Positions 33,477 through 41,797 are shown, numbered from the stretch's first letter. The stretch: DNA of 64,000 nucleotides from Massilia alkalitolerans DSM 17462 (GCF_000427785.1 NZ_ATYR01000013.1:89595-153594), one strand, 5' to 3'. A program made the numbers and translations. Notes: generated by a model not told the origin, from the letters alone.

Positions 33477-34010
33477 TCAGGCCAGCAGGTCGCGCATGTC
33501 GTCGGCATGCTCTTCTTCGACGGCCATGATGTCGGTAAGCATCTTTGTCGTCGTCGGGTCGCGGTCGCCGATCGCCTGGATCATCTGGCGATAGGATTCG
33601 ATCGCCACGCGCTCGGCGATCAGGTCGGCGCGGATCATCGCCTGCACGTCGTCGGAATCGTCGTACTCGGCATGGCTGCGCGCGGTCAGCGTGGCCGGGT
33701 TGAAGTTCGGCGATCCGTTCAGTTGCACGATGCGCTCGGCGATGCGGTCGGCATGGTCCTGCTCCTGCTGGGCGTGCTCGAGGAACTCGGCCTTGATGTG
33801 GCCGGTGTTCGGACCGCTCACGGTGTAGTAGTGCCGCTTGTAGCGCAGCACGCACAGCAGCTCGGTGGCCAGCGCGTCGTTCAGCATCGCGATGACCGCC
33901 TCGCGGTCGGCCTGGTAGCCCTCGGTGACGGCGCCGTCGTCGAGGTTGGCCGCCGCGCGGCGGATCGCCGCGACGTCGAAGCCATGCGCCAGGTGTTTCG
34001 TTTCTTCCAT
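33477..34010 (-). CDS. Ferritin-like / bacterioferritin-type protein
   Basis: Four-helix protein of 177 residues with a di-iron pattern: Glu in LNDALATELLCVL, ExxH in AQQEQDHADRIAE, Glu in ERVAIESY and EEEHADD near the C-terminus. It should oxidise and store iron or guard against Fenton damage. It resembles short bacterioferritins, but the haem-binding methionine position is unclear. It is followed after 45 bases by the YqjD-like operon and preceded by an OmpA-type gene on the same strand. Confidence 0.85.
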   Translation of the reverse strand: MEETKHLAHGFDVAAIRRAAANLDDGAVTEGYQADREAVIAMLNDALATELLCVLRYKRHYYTVSGPNTGHIKAEFLEHAQQEQDHADRIAERIVQLNGSPNFNPATLTARSHAEYDDSDDVQAMIRADLIAERVAIESYRQMIQAIGDRDPTTTKMLTDIMAVEEEHADDMRDLLA

Positions 34011-34046
34011 AGTTTTACCTCATGAACCAAATGCAAATGAACCAGC

Positions 34047-34967
34047 TCAGCGCCCCGCGGTACGTGGCGGGATCTGCGCGTTCTCGTTCGACAGCACGAT
34101 TTCGACACGGCGGTTGAGCTGGCGGTTGGACGCCGTATCATTCGGGGCCACCGGGAAGGCTTCGCCGTACGCCTTCATGGCGATGCGGTCGCGCGGCACG
34201 CCCAGCGAACCCAGCGCCGAGGCCACGGCTTCGGCACGGCGCTGCGACAGTTCCTGGTTGTAAGAGGAGCTGCCGGTACTATCCGTAAACCCTTCGACCA
34301 GCACGGTACGGTTCGGGTTCTGCGCCATGACGTCGGCCAGTTTGCGCAAGGTCGACATGCCGTTCGGTGTCAGGGTCGCCTGGTTGGTGGCGAACAGCAC
34401 GTCGCCGATCGTCACGACATAGCCGCGCTCGGTCTTGACGGCCTGCAGCTCGACCAGCAGCGCTTCCAGCACCGCGGCGCGCTGGGCCAGCGCGGCATTC
34501 TGCTGCTGGGCGGCGGCGGCCTGCTGCTGGGCCGCCTGGGCCTGGGCCTGCGCCTGGGCGGCCTGGGCCTGGGCGGCCTCGGCCTCGCGCTTGGCGCGGT
34601 CGGCTTCCGCGGTGCGGGCCGCCAGGCGGACCTGGTCGCGTTCGCGCGATGCGTTCGCAATATCGGCCTCGGCCGCCTTTGCCCTGGCCACCTCCACCGC
34701 GGTGGCGACGCGCTGCTTGGCCACGTAGGCCAGGCGGTCGACGTCGTTCAGGCTTTCGCGGCGCGCGGCGGCGGCATTGGCCTGGTCGAGGGCGTCGCTG
34801 GCCTGCTTGAACTCGAGCGGCGCATACTGGGCGACCTGCGGATTGTTGTTGGCGGAGACGAAATCGGCGCGCGCCTGGTCCAGCGTCGGCGTGGTCATCG
34901 GGGCGGTGGCGCAGGCCGTGGCCAGCACGGCGGCGGCCAGCAGCGACATCGTGGAACGGGTTTTCAT
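34047..34967 (-). CDS. OmpA-family lipoprotein with DUF4398 N-terminus
   Basis: Envelope protein of 306 residues. The signal peptide carries a lipobox-like LATAC. A DUF4398 segment (about 30-90, with DQARADFVSANNNPQVAQYAPLEFKQASDALDQANAA) precedes a long Ala/Gln coiled coil (about 110-165). The C-terminal OmpA domain has VLVEGFTDSTGSSSYNQELSQRRAEAV and NRRVEIVLS for peptidoglycan binding. The coiled coil could span the periplasm. It lies 75 bases after another DUF4398 gene on the same strand, suggesting an operon. AAGGA precedes the start. Confidence 0.9.
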   Translation of the reverse strand: MKTRSTMSLLAAAVLATACATAPMTTPTLDQARADFVSANNNPQVAQYAPLEFKQASDALDQANAAAARRESLNDVDRLAYVAKQRVATAVEVARAKAAEADIANASRERDQVRLAARTAEADRAKREAEAAQAQAAQAQAQAQAAQQQAAAAQQQNAALAQRAAVLEALLVELQAVKTERGYVVTIGDVLFATNQATLTPNGMSTLRKLADVMAQNPNRTVLVEGFTDSTGSSSYNQELSQRRAEAVASALGSLGVPRDRIAMKAYGEAFPVAPNDTASNRQLNRRVEIVLSNENAQIPPRTAGR

Positions 34968-35042
34968 GGCTTGTCCTTTTTTCCTGGGCGCCGCGCTGGC
35001 GCGGCGGTCAATGAAGGGAACTTCTTCTTATTGCTGATCGGC

Positions 35043-35453
35043 TTACTGCGTCGAGGTCGTGGCCGAGGGCGCATTGGCGCGCTCGACTTCCTCGCGCAGC
35101 ACGCGCAGGTCGGCGTCGAGCGCGTTGGCGGCCGCGGTGGCCTTGGCCGAGTTGGCCTTGCTCTGCGCCAGCTTGGCGTCGGCCTGGGCCTGGACCGCCA
35201 GCTCGCGAGCCAGCTTGTAGTCCTTGGCCGCCAGGGCCGCGTTGGCGCGCACCATCTTGTCGCGCGCGGCGGTGATCTCGGCCGGGGCCAGCTCGGCGGC
35301 GCCGGCCGACACGGCGTTCTCGACGGCATTGCGCGACACCGCCACGTCGGCGGTGGCAGGTGCCTTCTGCGGGCTGGCACAGCCGACCAGCGCCAGCACG
35401 GCTGCGGCAGCCAGTGGCGTCAAGAGACGGCGCATCGCATGTTCTTGGTCCAT
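35043..35453 (-). CDS. DUF4398 lipoprotein
   Basis: Lipoprotein of 136 residues: signal peptide with lipobox ALVGC, then a helical DUF4398 domain (AVENAVSAGAAELAPAEITAARDKM...KDYKLARELAVQAQADAKLAQSKANSAKA). The start with AAGGAG 7 bases upstream is used, which puts seven residues before the more classical MRRLL signal start. The same domain forms the N-terminus of the next gene downstream (34047-34967), so both probably act together in the periplasm. It is divergent from the AsmA-type gene. Confidence 0.88.
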   Translation of the reverse strand: MDQEHAMRRLLTPLAAAAVLALVGCASPQKAPATADVAVSRNAVENAVSAGAAELAPAEITAARDKMVRANAALAAKDYKLARELAVQAQADAKLAQSKANSAKATAAANALDADLRVLREEVERANAPSATTSTQ

Positions 35454-35571
35454 CGCTTTTCTCCTTTTGATGAGGAAATGTCCTTGGTAACGTTATAAAC
35501 CTGTTATCTCTTGCCTTCGGTTCGCTGCCGCACATTGCCCGGCTCGTAGCGATCTGCTCAACAGAAGAACG

Positions 35572-35614
35572 TTAGGCAGCGCACATTGGGCGTAAAGGCC
35601 TTGCGCTAAGCTGG
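35572..35614 (+). promoter_or_regulatory. Two-block promoter motif, copy 2
   Basis: TTAGGCAGCGCACA (35572-35585), 19 bases, then GCTAAGCTGG (35605-35614), 30 bases before the AsmA-type start. It matches the copy at 30887-30929 at 13 of 14 and 10 of 10 bases with an identical gap, while the 19-base gap itself is unrelated in sequence. Confidence 0.55.
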
Positions 35615-35644
35615 CCTGAACCTACCTACCATCGAAAGTCCGCC

Positions 35645-37732
35645 ATGGCCGAGACCGACAAGCAGGCGGCGCAGGGCCGTCATCCGGCGCGCCGCACGAG
35701 CAGCAAAATACTGTTGAGCATCCTTGGGATCCTGGTCGCCATCCCGGTGATCGCCATCGTGTTCATCCTCACCTTCGACTGGAACCGCGCCCGTCCCTGG
35801 ATCAATGCCAAGGTGAGCGAGGCCATCGAACGTCCCTTCGAGATCCGCGGCAACCTGGACGTCGAATGGGAACGCCCCGCCAAGACCATGGCGCCGGCCG
35901 AACGCACCTGGCGCGACCACATCCCGTGGCCGCACCTGATCGCCAACGACACCCACGTCGGCAACCCCGCCGGCCTGCCGGCGCAGGATTCCGGCAGCGC
36001 ACGCCAGTTCTCGTTCTCGGTCAATCCCTTCGCCCTGCTGTCGAAGACCATCAACATTCCGCTGCTGCGTTTCGACGGCCCGCGGGTGGACCTGCTGCGC
36101 CTCGACGAGGGGCGCAACAACTGGACCTTCAAGCGCAAGGAAGAAAAGTCCAAATGGACACTCGACCTCGATCGCATCGTGCTGACCGACGGCATCGTGC
36201 ACATCAAGGACGCGGTGACGAAGGCCGATGTGACGGCGAAGGTGCGCACGCTCGAGAACGGCGGGCGCTACGGGGTCGGCTGGACCCTCGACGGCACCTA
36301 CAACGGCGCGCCGGTCACGGGCGGCGGCAAGGCCGGTGCGGTGCTCTCGCTCAAGCAGCAGAGCACGCCCTACCCGGTCCAGGCCGAGATGCGTTCGGGC
36401 AAAACGCGGATCGCGGTCGAGGGCACGGCGACGCGGCCCTCGAAACTGGCGGCGATCGACCTGAAGCTGGAGCTGGCCGGTCCCAGCATGGACCAGCTGT
36501 ACAACTTCACCGGCGTGGTGCTGCCGACCACCGGCCCGTTCTCGACCTCGGGCCGCCTGACCGGCACCCTCGGCGAACAGAACAAGGACGGCAAGCGCAG
36601 CATGCGCTGGGTCTACGACGGCTTCAAGGGCAAGGTCGGATCCTCGGACATCGGCGGGCGCCTCGAATATGCCACCGGCGGGGCACGGCCCAAGCTGTCG
36701 GGCAATGTCCGCTCGCAAACCCTGGTATTCGCCGACCTGGCGCCGCTGATCGGCGCCGACTCCAACGCCGCCAAGAAGGAGCGCAATGCCGATGTGGTTC
36801 AGCCGGGCGGCAAGGTATTGCCGGTCGAGGAATTCAAGACCGAACGCTGGAACAAACTGGATGCCGACGTGCGCTTCGCGGCCGACCGCATCGTGCGCGA
36901 CACGGCCTTCCCGATCAGCAAGCTGTCGACCCACCTGAAGATGGATAACGCCGTGCTGAACCTCGAGCCGCTGGAATTCGCCATGGCCGGGGGCACGGTG
37001 CGTTCGAACATCCGCCTCGACGGCCGCGGCCGCCAGGGCCCGAAGGCAATCAAGGCCCAGGCCAAGGTCACGGCCCGGAAGATCGAGATCAAGAAGCTGT
37101 TCCCGAAGATCGAGCAGCTGCAGGCCTCGGTGGGCAGCATCAGCGGCGACGCCAGCCTGACCGCCCAGGGCAATTCCGTGTCCAGCCTGCTGGCCGGCTC
37201 GAACGGCGAACTGAAAACCCTGATCAGCCAGGGCCAGGTCAGCAAGATGCTGCTGGAGATGATGGGCCTGAACGTGGCCAACATCGTCATCACCAAGGTG
37301 TTCGGCGACAAGCAGGTGCAGCTCAACTGCATGGCCTCCGATTTCGCGGTCACCAACGGCCTGGCACGCACGCGCTACTTCGTGGTGGACACCAAGGAAG
37401 CGCTGATCAACATCGAGGGCAGCATCAACCTGGCCAACGAGCAATTGGACCTGCGCATCGATCCGAAGACCAAGGGCCTGCGCCTGATCTCCTTGCGCTC
37501 GCCCTTCTACGTGCGCGGTCCCTTCAGCCAGCCGGACGTGTCGGTGGACAAGGGCGTGCTGGCGATGAAGGCCGGCAGCGCCATCGCGCTGGCGACCATC
37601 GCGGCGCCGGTCGCCGCCCTGCTGCCCCTGATCAATACCGGGCCGGGCGAGGACAGCGACTGCGCCCGCCTGTTGTCCGACGCGCGCGAGAAGCCGAAGG
37701 CGCCGCCGCCGGGCAAGACCCAGCGCCGTTGA
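35645..37732 (+). CDS. AsmA-family envelope protein
   Basis: Protein of 695 residues with an N-terminal membrane anchor (about 24-46) and a long periplasmic beta-rich part. AsmA-type repeats are seen in segments such as VDLLRLDEGRNNWTF, LDLDRIVLTDGIVHIKD and the C-terminal block LIKISQGQ-like region and DLRIDPKTKGLRLISLRSPFYVRGPF. AsmA-like proteins bridge inner and outer membranes and move phospholipid. The promoter holds the two-block motif shared with a glycine-zipper gene. A BON lipoprotein gene follows 92 bases downstream. Confidence 0.9.
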   Translation: MAETDKQAAQGRHPARRTSSKILLSILGILVAIPVIAIVFILTFDWNRARPWINAKVSEAIERPFEIRGNLDVEWERPAKTMAPAERTWRDHIPWPHLIANDTHVGNPAGLPAQDSGSARQFSFSVNPFALLSKTINIPLLRFDGPRVDLLRLDEGRNNWTFKRKEEKSKWTLDLDRIVLTDGIVHIKDAVTKADVTAKVRTLENGGRYGVGWTLDGTYNGAPVTGGGKAGAVLSLKQQSTPYPVQAEMRSGKTRIAVEGTATRPSKLAAIDLKLELAGPSMDQLYNFTGVVLPTTGPFSTSGRLTGTLGEQNKDGKRSMRWVYDGFKGKVGSSDIGGRLEYATGGARPKLSGNVRSQTLVFADLAPLIGADSNAAKKERNADVVQPGGKVLPVEEFKTERWNKLDADVRFAADRIVRDTAFPISKLSTHLKMDNAVLNLEPLEFAMAGGTVRSNIRLDGRGRQGPKAIKAQAKVTARKIEIKKLFPKIEQLQASVGSISGDASLTAQGNSVSSLLAGSNGELKTLISQGQVSKMLLEMMGLNVANIVITKVFGDKQVQLNCMASDFAVTNGLARTRYFVVDTKEALINIEGSINLANEQLDLRIDPKTKGLRLISLRSPFYVRGPFSQPDVSVDKGVLAMKAGSAIALATIAAPVAALLPLINTGPGEDSDCARLLSDAREKPKAPPPGKTQRR

Positions 37733-37824
37733 AACAATTTTTACACGGCACTGTGAGTTGTCGAACAGATCAGTACGAACGGAAAACGGTATCTTGCTCA
37801 CATGGACTCGACGAACGTTGCCGC

Positions 37825-38136
37825 ATGAAGCGATTTGGTATCACGACCGCCCTGGCGGTCATGCTGGCACTTAGCCAGGTCGCAGGATGCGCCACGTCGG
37901 GCGGCGGTGGACCGGTGGCGCAGTATGTGGACGATGCCACCATCACCGCCGGCGTCAAGGCCGCCATCGTGCGCGAGCCGACGCTGAGCATCTTCGACAT
38001 CGGCGTCGAGACCGTGCAAGGCGTTGTGCAGCTGAGCGGATTCGTCAGCTCGGCGGACAGTGTGGCGGCCGCGGCATCGGTTGCCCGGACCGTGAAGGGC
38101 GTGAAGTCAGTCAAGAATGACCTGCGCTTGAAATAA
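37825..38136 (+). CDS. BON-domain lipoprotein
   Basis: Lipoprotein of 103 residues: lipobox QVAGC, a short Gly-rich linker, then one BON domain (DDATITAGVKAAIVREPTLSIFDIGV, VQLSGFVSSADSVAAAASVARTVKGVKSVKNDLRLK). It is a clear paralogue of the lipoprotein at 29812, sharing the YVDDA start, the VQLSGFV core and the KNDxRxK end. It should bind phospholipid and support outer membrane integrity. A glycine-zipper lipoprotein gene follows after 22 bases, so the two form an operon. Confidence 0.92.
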   Translation: MKRFGITTALAVMLALSQVAGCATSGGGGPVAQYVDDATITAGVKAAIVREPTLSIFDIGVETVQGVVQLSGFVSSADSVAAAASVARTVKGVKSVKNDLRLK

Positions 38137-38158
38137 CCCACCGTAAAAGGAGATCAAC

Positions 38159-38380
38159 ATGAAAACCATCAAACAACTCGTAGTGACCGCCACCCTCGCC
38201 ACCGCTGCACTGGGCCTGACCGGCTGCGCCGGCATGTCGCAGCAGGACAAGAGCACCGCGATCGGCGCCGGCGCCGGCGCCGTGATCGGTGGCGCCCTGA
38301 CCGGCGGCAGCGCAGTCGGCACCGTCGGCGGCGCAGCCGTGGGCGGCGTGGTTGGCAACCAGGTTGGCAAGACCAACTGA
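38159..38380 (+). CDS. Small glycine-zipper lipoprotein
   Basis: Lipoprotein of 73 residues: signal peptide with lipobox GLTGC, the segment AGMSQQDKSTAIGAG, then a glycine zipper from about residue 35 to the end (AGAVIGGALTGGSAVGTVGGAAVGGVVGNQVG). It resembles OsmB-type osmotically induced lipoproteins in size and layout. AAGGAG precedes the start. It is cotranscribed with the BON lipoprotein and ends at a strong bidirectional terminator. Confidence 0.88.
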   Translation: MKTIKQLVVTATLATAALGLTGCAGMSQQDKSTAIGAGAGAVIGGALTGGSAVGTVGGAAVGGVVGNQVGKTN

Positions 38381-38396
38381 TCGATTGCTCGACAAG

Positions 38397-38439
38397 CGAA
38401 TACAAGAAAGCCTGGCCTTGCCAGGCTTTCTTGTATTCG
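38397..38439. terminator. Bidirectional terminator, 20-base stem
   Basis: Perfect 20-base arms around CTT, with the core AAGAAAGCCTGGC / GCCAGGCTTTCTT. T-rich arms on both strands let it stop the glycine-zipper gene (+) and the facing Crp/Fnr gene (-, stop at 38450). Confidence 0.9.
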
Positions 38440-38449
38440 GCGTTCGGGC

Positions 38450-39178
38450 TTACATGAAACCGTGGACGGACTGGATACCCGCGTCCTTGACGATCTCGTA
38501 GCAGGTGCACGAGGCCGCCGCCAGGCCTTCCGGATCGAGGATCTCGATGTTCCCGCGGCTGTAGTCGATCAGCCCCTGCTGCTGCAGCGCGCTGGCGGCC
38601 TTGGTGACGCCGACGCGGCGCACGCCGAGCGCATGCGCGAGGAACTCGTGGGTCAGGTGGAATTTGTCCGAGCGCAGGCGGTCGCGCGTGACCAGCAGCG
38701 AGCGCGCCAGCCGCGCTTCCAGCACGTGGAAGCGGCTGCACACGGCGATCTGGATCGCCTGGGCCAGCTGCGTGTCGGTATAGCGGTACAGCACGCGCTG
38801 CAGCGAAGGGTTGCGCGCCACCTCGGCGCGAAAGCGGGCGCTGTCCATGCGGCTGGCGCTGCCGGCACGCTGGACGATGGCGCGCACCTGGGTGGTGTCG
38901 TGGCCGAGCGCCACCGTGGCGCCGACCATGCCCTCGCGCCCCACCAGGCCCACCTCGAGCGTCATGCGCCCTTCGGCTACGCCCATCAGGGAGATCAGGC
39001 AGTCGTGGGGAAAATAGATGTAGCGCAGCGGGTCGCCGGCTTCGCACAGCACGTCCCCGACCGCGACGGTGACCGGATCGAGCAGCGGCAGGACCTGCGC
39101 CAGTTCCTGCGGTGGCAGCGCGGCCAGCAGCAGATTGCTGTTGTGTTCGGCAATCGGCGGCGGTGCGGCAAAATTCAT
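38450..39178 (-). CDS. Crp/Fnr-family transcriptional regulator
   Basis: Regulator of 242 residues. A cyclic-nucleotide-type beta-roll (about 25-140: DVLCEAGDPLRYIYFPHDCLISLMG, EVGLVGREGMVGATVALG) precedes a helix-turn-helix (HLTHEFLAHALGVRRVGVTKAASALQQQGLIDYSRG). No N-terminal cysteine cluster for an iron-sulfur site is seen, so it is not an oxygen-sensing Fnr; the ligand is unknown. The start with GAGA upstream is preferred to one eight codons earlier. It is divergent from a glycine-zipper gene and placed inside the envelope-stress cluster, so it may govern part of it. Confidence 0.88.
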   Translation of the reverse strand: MNFAAPPPIAEHNSNLLLAALPPQELAQVLPLLDPVTVAVGDVLCEAGDPLRYIYFPHDCLISLMGVAEGRMTLEVGLVGREGMVGATVALGHDTTQVRAIVQRAGSASRMDSARFRAEVARNPSLQRVLYRYTDTQLAQAIQIAVCSRFHVLEARLARSLLVTRDRLRSDKFHLTHEFLAHALGVRRVGVTKAASALQQQGLIDYSRGNIEILDPEGLAAASCTCYEIVKDAGIQSVHGFM

Positions 39179-39397
39179 CGGATTCTCGCGTGGGGGATGC
39201 ATAAGCCAAGCCGTCTGTCGGATACATTTGCAAACAATTTAGGTCAGCGTAACCGTCCCGCTCCGATCTGGTATGTACGGTGACGCACGGAACCGCTTGT
39301 TGTTCCTGAGGACAATCTGGCAATGCACAGGCCGCCGGACGTATTGCATCCCCGGCATGAACGGCCTCAACAAGAACTTCCCCGAAAGGAAACCAGC

Positions 39398-40183
39398 ATG
39401 AACACCTCTCCCACCCCGTCCGCACGCGGACGCATGCATCCGCTGATGATCCTGGCCGCACTGGCGGTCCTGCTGTTCTGCCTGGTCGGTACGGCGGCGA
39501 TCCTCGGCTGGATTCCCTCATCCGTGGGCGGCAACAAGGAGCGCCAGCTGAGCGAAACCGAACGCCTGGCGCTGGCCTCGACCCTGCCGCAGGGAAGCCC
39601 GCAGCCGGCGCCGGGCGTGGTCGGCAACGTGCCCGGCCAGCAGCTCGCGCCGGGCTACGTGCAGCCGCCGAACAGCGCCGTGCCCGCCGAATACCCGGCC
39701 CAGCCGGCCCAGGCCTATGCGCCGGCAACGAACTATGTCCCGGCGCCGCCGCCGGAGCGTGTGGTCGAACGCGTGGTCGAGGCACCGGTCAGGGAGTCGG
39801 CCAAGAAACCGGTGCAGGTGGCGGCCGCCGACACCGGCCGCAACTGGTGCTCGAACTGCGGCAACGTCGAATCGGTCCGCACCATCAAGCAGCGCGCCGA
39901 AGGCAGTGGACTGGGCGCCGCCGGCGGCGCCGTCATCGGCGGCCTGCTGGGCAACCAGATCGGCGGCGGCACCGGCCGCACCATCGCGACCGCGGCGGGC
40001 GCCATCGGCGGCGCGGTGGTCGGCAACCAGGTCGAAGGCAATATGAAGGCCAGCACCAGCTACGAAATCCGCGTGCGCCTCGATGACGGCACCCTGCGCA
40101 CCTTCCGCCAGAGCAGCCCGCCGGCATGGCGCAGCGGCGACCGCGTGCGCATTGTGAAGGGCCGCCTGCGCTCGGTCGCCTGA
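39398..40183 (+). CDS. Membrane-anchored glycine-zipper 2TM protein
   Basis: Protein of 261 residues. An N-terminal membrane anchor (about 15-37) is followed by a Pro/Ala/Gln-rich linker (65-125), a CSNC pair (WCSNCGNVESV) and a glycine zipper (GLGAAGGAVIGGLLGNQIGGG and on, about 170-210). The C-terminus (SYEIRVRLDDGTLRTFRQ...GDRVRIVKGRLRSV) matches the end of the lipoprotein at 30956, so the two are paralogues with different anchors. AAAGGAAACC is the ribosome site, and a terminator follows. Confidence 0.87.
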   Translation: MNTSPTPSARGRMHPLMILAALAVLLFCLVGTAAILGWIPSSVGGNKERQLSETERLALASTLPQGSPQPAPGVVGNVPGQQLAPGYVQPPNSAVPAEYPAQPAQAYAPATNYVPAPPPERVVERVVEAPVRESAKKPVQVAAADTGRNWCSNCGNVESVRTIKQRAEGSGLGAAGGAVIGGLLGNQIGGGTGRTIATAAGAIGGAVVGNQVEGNMKASTSYEIRVRLDDGTLRTFRQSSPPAWRSGDRVRIVKGRLRSVA

Positions 40184-40200
40184 GCGCATCTCTTTTCAGA

Positions 40201-40233
40201 AAAAGCCGGGATGGCGCAAGCCTCCCGGCTTTT
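40201..40233 (+). terminator. Rho-independent terminator
   Basis: Stem AAAAGCCGGGA / TCCCGGCTTTT (11 bases) with an 11-base loop, followed by ATTT. It ends the glycine-zipper gene. Confidence 0.85.
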
Positions 40234-40362
40234 ATTTCGTAAGAATAATTTTCTAAAAGCAATGTGCGGCAGCGCACGGACCAATGGATGAGCTAACCCG
40301 ACAATGGCAGGACGCTATCACTGCGTGCGGTGCAAAAAATAACCATTTCAGGGGGAAGCATC

Positions 40363-40590
40363 ATGAACAGCATGGCATGGATCGGCATTATCATTTGGGG
40401 GATGATCGTGGCAGCGTTCGGCCTGTTGTCGGCGCATCCGCCGGCCGAAGCGGCGGCGGGCGGACTCCAGCCGCAGGACGTGCTGTTCCTGGTGGCGGGT
40501 GGCCTGGTCACCTGCCTGATCGGGGTCACCGGCCTGCTCGGTTTCATGGGCTGGATTCCGGGCTTGCGCAAGGAAAATGGCCACGCCTGA
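40363..40590 (+). CDS. Small two-helix membrane protein
   Basis: Protein of 75 residues with two hydrophobic segments (about 5-22 and 40-62), a short Ala/Gly-rich loop between them and a basic tail (RKENGHA). GGGGGAAG precedes the ATG. I do not recognise the family. Upstream, at 40268-40297, is GGCAGCGCAC followed by GCTAAC, a looser relative of the two-block motif but with a shorter gap (14 bases). It belongs to the stress cluster by position. Confidence 0.7.
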   Translation: MNSMAWIGIIIWGMIVAAFGLLSAHPPAEAAAGGLQPQDVLFLVAGGLVTCLIGVTGLLGFMGWIPGLRKENGHA

Positions 40591-40706
40591 TTTCCTGAGA
40601 GTTTTGATTTTCGCAGTAAGTACGCCATCGTACAGAGGCCAGCAGTAAGCGGCGCCATACTGGATTCACGACGCCGAAGCGCGTGATTTCTGGAAGGAGC
40701 AACATT

Positions 40707-40853
40707 ATGTTGTATACAATAGCCGTGATTCTGATTGTCCTGTGGCTGCTCGGACTGGTGACTTCGTACACCATCGGCGGCTTCATCCATATCCTGCTGG
40801 TCGTCGCCGTGATCATGATCCTGGTGCGCCTGATCAGTGGACGAGGTATATAG
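40707..40853 (+). CDS. Lmo0937-family 48-residue membrane protein
   Basis: Tiny membrane protein starting MLYTIAVILIVLWLLGL and ending RLISGRGI: two hydrophobic helices split by a short turn (TSYTIGGFIH). This matches the Lmo0937 family of very small stress-related membrane proteins of unknown function. GGAAGGAGC precedes the ATG. It is followed after 32 bases by a large nested terminator hairpin. Confidence 0.85.
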   Translation: MLYTIAVILIVLWLLGLVTSYTIGGFIHILLVVAVIMILVRLISGRGI

Positions 40854-40885
40854 TTGTTAGTTGTTAAAAAATTTTTTGTAAGACC

Positions 40886-40949
40886 AATCCGCTTCTCAGT
40901 CATGCCTGCAGGCTTGCCTCGGCAAGCATGACCGCGAAGCGGATTTTTT
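40886..40949 (+). terminator. Nested terminator hairpin upstream of OmpA-type gene
   Basis: Outer stem AATCCGCTTC / GAAGCGGATT (40886-40895, 40936-40945) encloses GTCAT / ATGAC and GCTTGCC / GGCAAGC, and is followed by TTTTTT. It stops the Lmo0937-type transcript. Because it ends only about 5 bases before the ribosome site of the next gene (AAGGAG), it could also act as an attenuator. Confidence 0.85.
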
Positions 40950-40965
40950 GTTAAGGAGAACCACC

Positions 40966-41634
40966 ATGCAGAACAAACTGACTAAATCCGTGATCGCCGC
41001 TTCCCTCGTGGCCTTTACCGCTACCGGCTGTGCCGACATGAGCGCGACCCAGCGCGGCACCGCACAGGGCGCCGGCATCGGCGCGGCCCTGGGCGGCATC
41101 GTCGGCGCCAGCACCAGCGGCGGCGGCGGCAAGCGCGCCGCGGGCGGCGCGGCGATCGGCGCCGCTGCCGGCGCGGTGATCGGCAACATCTGGTCCAAGC
41201 GCATGGAAGCACAGAAACAGGCCATGGAACAGGCCACCCAGGGCACCGGCGTGCAGGTCAGCCAGACCGCCGACAACCGCCTGAAGCTCGACATCCCGAG
41301 CGACGTCTCGTTCGATACCGGCCGTTCCGACATCAAGTCGAACTTCCAGCCGGTGCTGAACCGCTTCGCTTCCACGCTGCAGGAAAACCCGGGCACCACC
41401 GTGGTCATCATCGGCCATACCGACAATACCGGCACCGATGCGATCAACCAGCCGCTGTCGGTCGACCGCGCCGCCCGCACCCGCGACTACCTGGCCGCCC
41501 GCGGCGTGAATCCGGGCCGCATCACCATCGAAGGCCGCGGCTCGCGCGAGCCGATCGCATCGAACAGCGATGCGTCGAGCCGCGCACGCAACCGCCGCGT
41601 AGAGATCTACGTCGCCGAGCGCGCACAGGGCTGA
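40966..41634 (+). CDS. OmpA-family lipoprotein with glycine zipper (YiaD-like)
   Basis: Lipoprotein of 222 residues: lipobox TATGC, a glycine-zipper stretch (about 30-75: GAGIGAALGGIVGAS, AAIGAAAGAVIGN), then an OmpA domain (about 105-220) with VVIIGHTDNTGTDAINQPLSVDRAARTRDYL and the final NRRVEIYV. It should hold the outer membrane to peptidoglycan. The layout is that of YiaD-type proteins. Its ribosome site follows directly on the terminator at 40886-40949; a terminator also follows the gene. Confidence 0.92.
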   Translation: MQNKLTKSVIAASLVAFTATGCADMSATQRGTAQGAGIGAALGGIVGASTSGGGGKRAAGGAAIGAAAGAVIGNIWSKRMEAQKQAMEQATQGTGVQVSQTADNRLKLDIPSDVSFDTGRSDIKSNFQPVLNRFASTLQENPGTTVVIIGHTDNTGTDAINQPLSVDRAARTRDYLAARGVNPGRITIEGRGSREPIASNSDASSRARNRRVEIYVAERAQG

Positions 41635-41689
41635 GTTCCGTTTTTGTCTGGCAAGCTACACGTTCTGATCGAACGGCCAGCTTGAACGA

Positions 41690-41721
41690 AAGCCGCCCGG
41701 CGAGAGCCCGGCGGCTTTTTT
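41690..41721 (+). terminator. Rho-independent terminator
   Basis: AAAGCCGCC pairs with GGCGGCTTT around a GC-rich loop, followed by TTTT. It ends the OmpA-type lipoprotein gene. Confidence 0.8.
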
Positions 41722-41797
41722 CATGCCAGCCGCTTACCCGGCGCTGGCAATTCTCCGGGGGCGCTATAGTCGTCCGCCAGCGTATCCGGAGCCCTCC

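Noticed and set aside
35606..37801. Long open frame (731 codons) on the minus strand opposite the AsmA-type gene
   Set aside because: Its residues are His/Arg/Gly/Gln-rich antisense sequence of a real gene; the high GC content keeps the opposite frame open. No ribosome site or domain.
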